This document shows positions 61,252 to 64,000 of a stretch of 64,000 nt of DNA, in pieces (position 1 is the first letter of the stretch; each line of letters begins with the position of its first letter). The stretch is from Arthrobacter agilis (lineage in GTDB: Bacteria > Actinomycetota > Actinomycetes > Actinomycetales > Micrococcaceae), in contig NZ_NFSC01000031.1 in assembly GCF_002157505.1 (NCBI RefSeq), positions 744,001 to 808,000 of the forward strand, written 5' to 3'. The notes beneath the pieces were generated by a model, which did no database searches, was not told the DNA's origin, and was given only the letters and a program-made list of their open reading frames with translations. The position numbers and the translations under genes were made by a program.

Positions 61252-63921
61252 TCAGCCCTCGGTTCCTGGTGCGGTTCCTGCTGCTGAGCGGACGGGGATC
61301 GCCGCTCCGAGGTTCGTGCGTCGAGCCTGCGCCTCGATCTCGGCGGGGGTGGCCGGCCGGCGCTGGCCGCGCTCCTCGACGAGGACGATCGACTGGTCCG
61401 CGGCGTCCGGAGCGTTGACGAAGGACCGGAAGCGGCGGAGCCGGTCGGGGTCATTGAGTGTTGCCGCCCACTCGTCCTCGTAGTGCTCGATATGGCGGGC
61501 CATCGCTGCCTCGAGATCCTCGGCGATGCCGAGGGAGTCATGGATGACGACGTCGCGCACGTGGTCGAGGCCGCCGTCGAGGTCGTCCATCCAGCGGGCT
61601 GTCCGCTGCATACGGTCGGCGGTGCGGATGTAGTACATGAGGTACCGGTCGATGTAGCGGATGAGCGTCTCGCCGTCGAGGTCCTGGGCGAGGAGCTGTG
61701 CGTGCGCGGGCTGGAAGCCGCCGTTGCCGCCCACGTAGAGGTTCCAGCCCTGGTCGGTGGCGATGACACCGACGTCCTTCCCCCGCGCCTCGGCACATTC
61801 CCGGGCGCATCCGGAGACGCCCATCTTGAACTTGTGGGGGGCGCGCAGCCCGCGATAGCGCAATTCGAGGTCGATCGCCATAGCCACCGAGTCCTGCACG
61901 CCGAACCGGCACCAGGTGGAGCCGACGCACGACTTCACGTTCCGCAGGGCCTTGCCGTAGGCCTGGCCGGATTCGAAGCCCGCCTCCACGAGGATCTTCC
62001 AGATCTCCGGGAGCTGTTCCAGCCGCGCGCCGAAGAGGTCGATCCGCAGGGCGCCGGTGAGCTTCACGTACAGGCCGAACTGCTCGGCGACCTGCGCGAT
62101 GACGGCCAGCTTCTGCGGCGTGATCTCCCCGCCGGGGATGCGCGGCACCACCGAGTAGGTGCCGTTGCGCTGCATGTTGGCCAACGCACGGTCGTTCGTG
62201 TCCTGCAGCGTGCCGCGGCCGCCGTCGAGCACGTATTCACCGCGTTGCGTTGCGAGGATGGAGCCGATGGCCGGCTTGCAGATGTCGCAGCCGTGGCCGG
62301 CCTTCGCCTCCTCCGACGCCCCGAAGCGGCGGATGATGTCCTGGAAGGAGGCGAGGTCGAGGGCCTGGATGGCCTCGAACAGTTCGGGCCGCGACATCGC
62401 GAAGTGCTCGCAGATGCCCTTCGAGACAGTGCGTCCGGCCTTCGTGAGCTCGCTGTCGAGGAGCTTCTTGAGCATCGGGACGCACGAGCCGCACTGCGTT
62501 CCGGCACGCGAGCACGCCTTCAGGGTCGGCATGTCGAGGGCGGGCTCCCCTGCGCCTTCCCCCGTCCCGTGCACCGCTGACCGGCAGGCACCGGCGGTGA
62601 CGTTGTTGCAGGAGCAGAGGATGACGTCGTCGGGCAGGTCGGACTGCGGAGCCTCTCCTCCGCCGGCTGAGGAGAGGTAAGCCCCGGGTTCCGCGGGCAG
62701 CTCGCGGCCCAGCAGGGGCCGGAGTGCCGAGTAGGGCGCGGCGTCGCCGACGAAGATGCCGCCGAGCAGCGTCCGGGCATCGTCGGTGACCACGAGCTTC
62801 TGGTACAGGCCGCGCGCCGGGTCGGCGTAGACGATCTCGAGGCTGCCCGGAGTCTCCGCGAGCGCGTCACCGAAGCTCGCGACCTCGACGCCGGAGAGCT
62901 TGAGCTTGGTCGCGGTGTCGAAACCCGGGAAGGTGGACATCCCACCCAGGATGCCGTCGGCACAGACCTCGGCCATGGCGTTCGCCGGTGCCACCAGGCC
63001 CATGCTGACGCCCTCGTAGCTCGCCACCTCGCCGATCGCCCACACGCCCGGCAGGGCGGTCTCGCAGGCTGCGCTGATGACGACGCCACCGCGGGGCGCC
63101 ACCTCGAGTCCGGCCTCCCTCGCGAGTTCGTCGCGCGGCCGGATGCCCACGGCGAACACCACGAGGTCGGCGGGGAGGACGGACCCGTCGCTCAGCGCGA
63201 CGCCGGTGACCCGCCCGCCGTCGTCCGTCTCGATGGAGGTTGGCGCGCCGCCGCAGTGGATGCCCAGGCCCTTCGCTTCGATGAGGCGCCCGAGTGCCTG
63301 TCCGCCTCCCTGGTCGAGCTGTGCGTTCATGAGCCAGCCGGCCCGGTTGACCACCGTCGACTCCGCGCCGAGCTGCTGCAGTCCTCCGGCCGCTTCGAGG
63401 CCGAGGAGCCCGCCGCCGATGACGACGGCACGCGGGGCCCGGCCGAGGCCGGCGGCGAGGCGGGCGGTCTCCGTGCGCAGCCACTGGACGTCGTCGAGCG
63501 TGCGGTAGACCGCAGCGTGCTCGCCGCCCGGCAGGGGCAGCCGTACGGCGTCCGACCCGGTGGCGAGGACCACGTCGTCGTAGGCGTACTTCTTCCCGGA
63601 GGCTCCCACGACGCACCGCGCCGCGAGGTCGAGGCGGACCGCGCGCTCACCGGTGACGAGCCGGATGGCGGGTTCGCGCCACATGAGCTGTTCGCCGAGG
63701 CTGAGGTCGACGTCGCCGGTCAGAGCACTGCTCAGCGCCACACGGTCATAGGGCGGGTGCGCTTCCTCGGTGAGCACGGTGACGGAGAGACCGTCGGTGC
63801 CGCGCCGCCAGAGGGCTTCGACAAAGCGGTGTGCTGCGGGTCCTCCGCCCACGACGACGATGCGCCGTTCGGGGGCTGCGGGGGCGCCCTCCGCGGGCCG
63901 GGACGATCGGTTCTCGCTCAT
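61252..63921 (-). CDS. nirB: Nitrite reductase (NADH) large subunit
   Basis: The protein of 889 residues. An FAD/NAD half (RRIVVVGGGPAAHRFVEALW, YDDVVLATGSDAVRLPLPGG, GVWAIGEVASYEG) is followed by a BFD-type [2Fe-2S] site (VILCSCNNVTAGACRSAV; KACSRAGTQCGSCVPMLK). The siroheme/[4Fe-4S] half shows KSCVGSTWCRFGVQDSVAM and GVSGCARECAEARGKDVGV with four Cys. It reduces nitrite to ammonium with NADH. ATG 63921 has GGAAGG eight bases ahead. It heads a nirB-cobA-hemD unit that converges on narK-nas. The small subunit gene nirD is not adjacent; it may lie elsewhere or the enzyme may work without it. Confidence 0.96.
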   Translation of the reverse strand: MSENRSSRPAEGAPAAPERRIVVVGGGPAAHRFVEALWRRGTDGLSVTVLTEEAHPPYDRVALSSALTGDVDLSLGEQLMWREPAIRLVTGERAVRLDLAARCVVGASGKKYAYDDVVLATGSDAVRLPLPGGEHAAVYRTLDDVQWLRTETARLAAGLGRAPRAVVIGGGLLGLEAAGGLQQLGAESTVVNRAGWLMNAQLDQGGGQALGRLIEAKGLGIHCGGAPTSIETDDGGRVTGVALSDGSVLPADLVVFAVGIRPRDELAREAGLEVAPRGGVVISAACETALPGVWAIGEVASYEGVSMGLVAPANAMAEVCADGILGGMSTFPGFDTATKLKLSGVEVASFGDALAETPGSLEIVYADPARGLYQKLVVTDDARTLLGGIFVGDAAPYSALRPLLGRELPAEPGAYLSSAGGGEAPQSDLPDDVILCSCNNVTAGACRSAVHGTGEGAGEPALDMPTLKACSRAGTQCGSCVPMLKKLLDSELTKAGRTVSKGICEHFAMSRPELFEAIQALDLASFQDIIRRFGASEEAKAGHGCDICKPAIGSILATQRGEYVLDGGRGTLQDTNDRALANMQRNGTYSVVPRIPGGEITPQKLAVIAQVAEQFGLYVKLTGALRIDLFGARLEQLPEIWKILVEAGFESGQAYGKALRNVKSCVGSTWCRFGVQDSVAMAIDLELRYRGLRAPHKFKMGVSGCARECAEARGKDVGVIATDQGWNLYVGGNGGFQPAHAQLLAQDLDGETLIRYIDRYLMYYIRTADRMQRTARWMDDLDGGLDHVRDVVIHDSLGIAEDLEAAMARHIEHYEDEWAATLNDPDRLRRFRSFVNAPDAADQSIVLVEERGQRRPATPAEIEAQARRTNLGAAIPVRSAAGTAPGTEG

Positions 63922-64000
63922 GGTGTGCCTTCCATCCGGGCCGAGGTGGTCCCGCGTCTGGTTCCACCGTACGGAGGGGCAATTTCTCCTGTGTGTCGCG
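63922..64000. promoter_or_regulatory. nirB upstream region (cut by window end)
   Basis: Only 79 bp are present. The ribosome site (GGAAGG) is clear. No convincing GlnR box or -35/-10 pair is visible in this short piece, so the control of nirB may lie outside the window. Confidence 0.4.

Noticed and set aside
1-64000. Prophage, integrative element, insertion sequence, tRNA or rRNA genes
   Set aside because: No integrase, transposase, terminal repeats, attachment site or RNA gene pattern was seen on either strand.

Overview
The window is chromosomal DNA from a high-G+C Gram-positive actinobacterium. The gene complement looks like Micrococcaceae (Arthrobacter or a close relative), although no rRNA or other taxonomic marker is present to prove this. 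Supporting signs are frequent GTG starts, ATGA stop/start overlaps, likely leaderless messages with TANNNT boxes 6-7 nt before the start codon, a GAF-ANTAR regulator, the TreX/Y/Z-type trehalose route, an ECF41 sigma factor and a GlnR-like box before nitrate genes. Most of the window is ordinary chromosome. I see no tRNA, rRNA, CRISPR array, phage or insertion sequence.

Left part (1-15.5 kb) is sugar metabolism. It begins with the 5' part of a secreted PL11 rhamnogalacturonan lyase. A mannitol PTS block follows (mtlD, mtlA, a TetR regulator and divergent ptsI). Next come a PmoA-like protein with a Gfo/Idh/MocA oxidoreductase, a divergent LacI regulator, small unknown genes, and a three-gene operon (Gfo/Idh/MocA, DUF993 aldolase-like, TIM-barrel isomerase). 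Three near-identical LacI-type palindromes, at 538, 8475 and 12143, lie in front of the lyase, the PmoA/oxidoreductase unit and the three-gene operon. This is the best candidate for an uncharacterised pathway here, probably for modified sugars released from plant pectin.

Middle part (15.5-40.5 kb) is mostly housekeeping. It holds an SRPBCC membrane protein, a CzrA-like metal-sensing ArsR with an MFS exporter and a palindromic operator, the coupled set alr-tsaE-tsaB-rimI-tsaD, a zinc-finger GIY-YIG protein, a PfkB kinase divergent from a GH4 glycosidase, a frameshifted HpcH/HpaI aldolase, a cupin protein, aldo/keto reductase, treZ-treY-glgX, nnr, acpS, glmS, coaA and a VanY-like lipoprotein.

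Right part (40.5-64 kb) is mixed. It holds SDR and MBL-fold enzymes, an amino-acid permease, an ECF41 sigma factor coupled to a flavoprotein under a matching ECF41-type promoter, an A+T-richer stretch with a short GT87-like protein, an LLM flavin enzyme, a ZIP transporter, DUF4383 and DAGK proteins. It ends with nitrate/nitrite assimilation: narK, the nitrate reductase and a BFD-type flavoprotein run forward behind a GlnR-like box, facing nirB, cobA and a uroporphyrinogen-III synthase fused to a DNA-binding domain. No nirD lies beside nirB.
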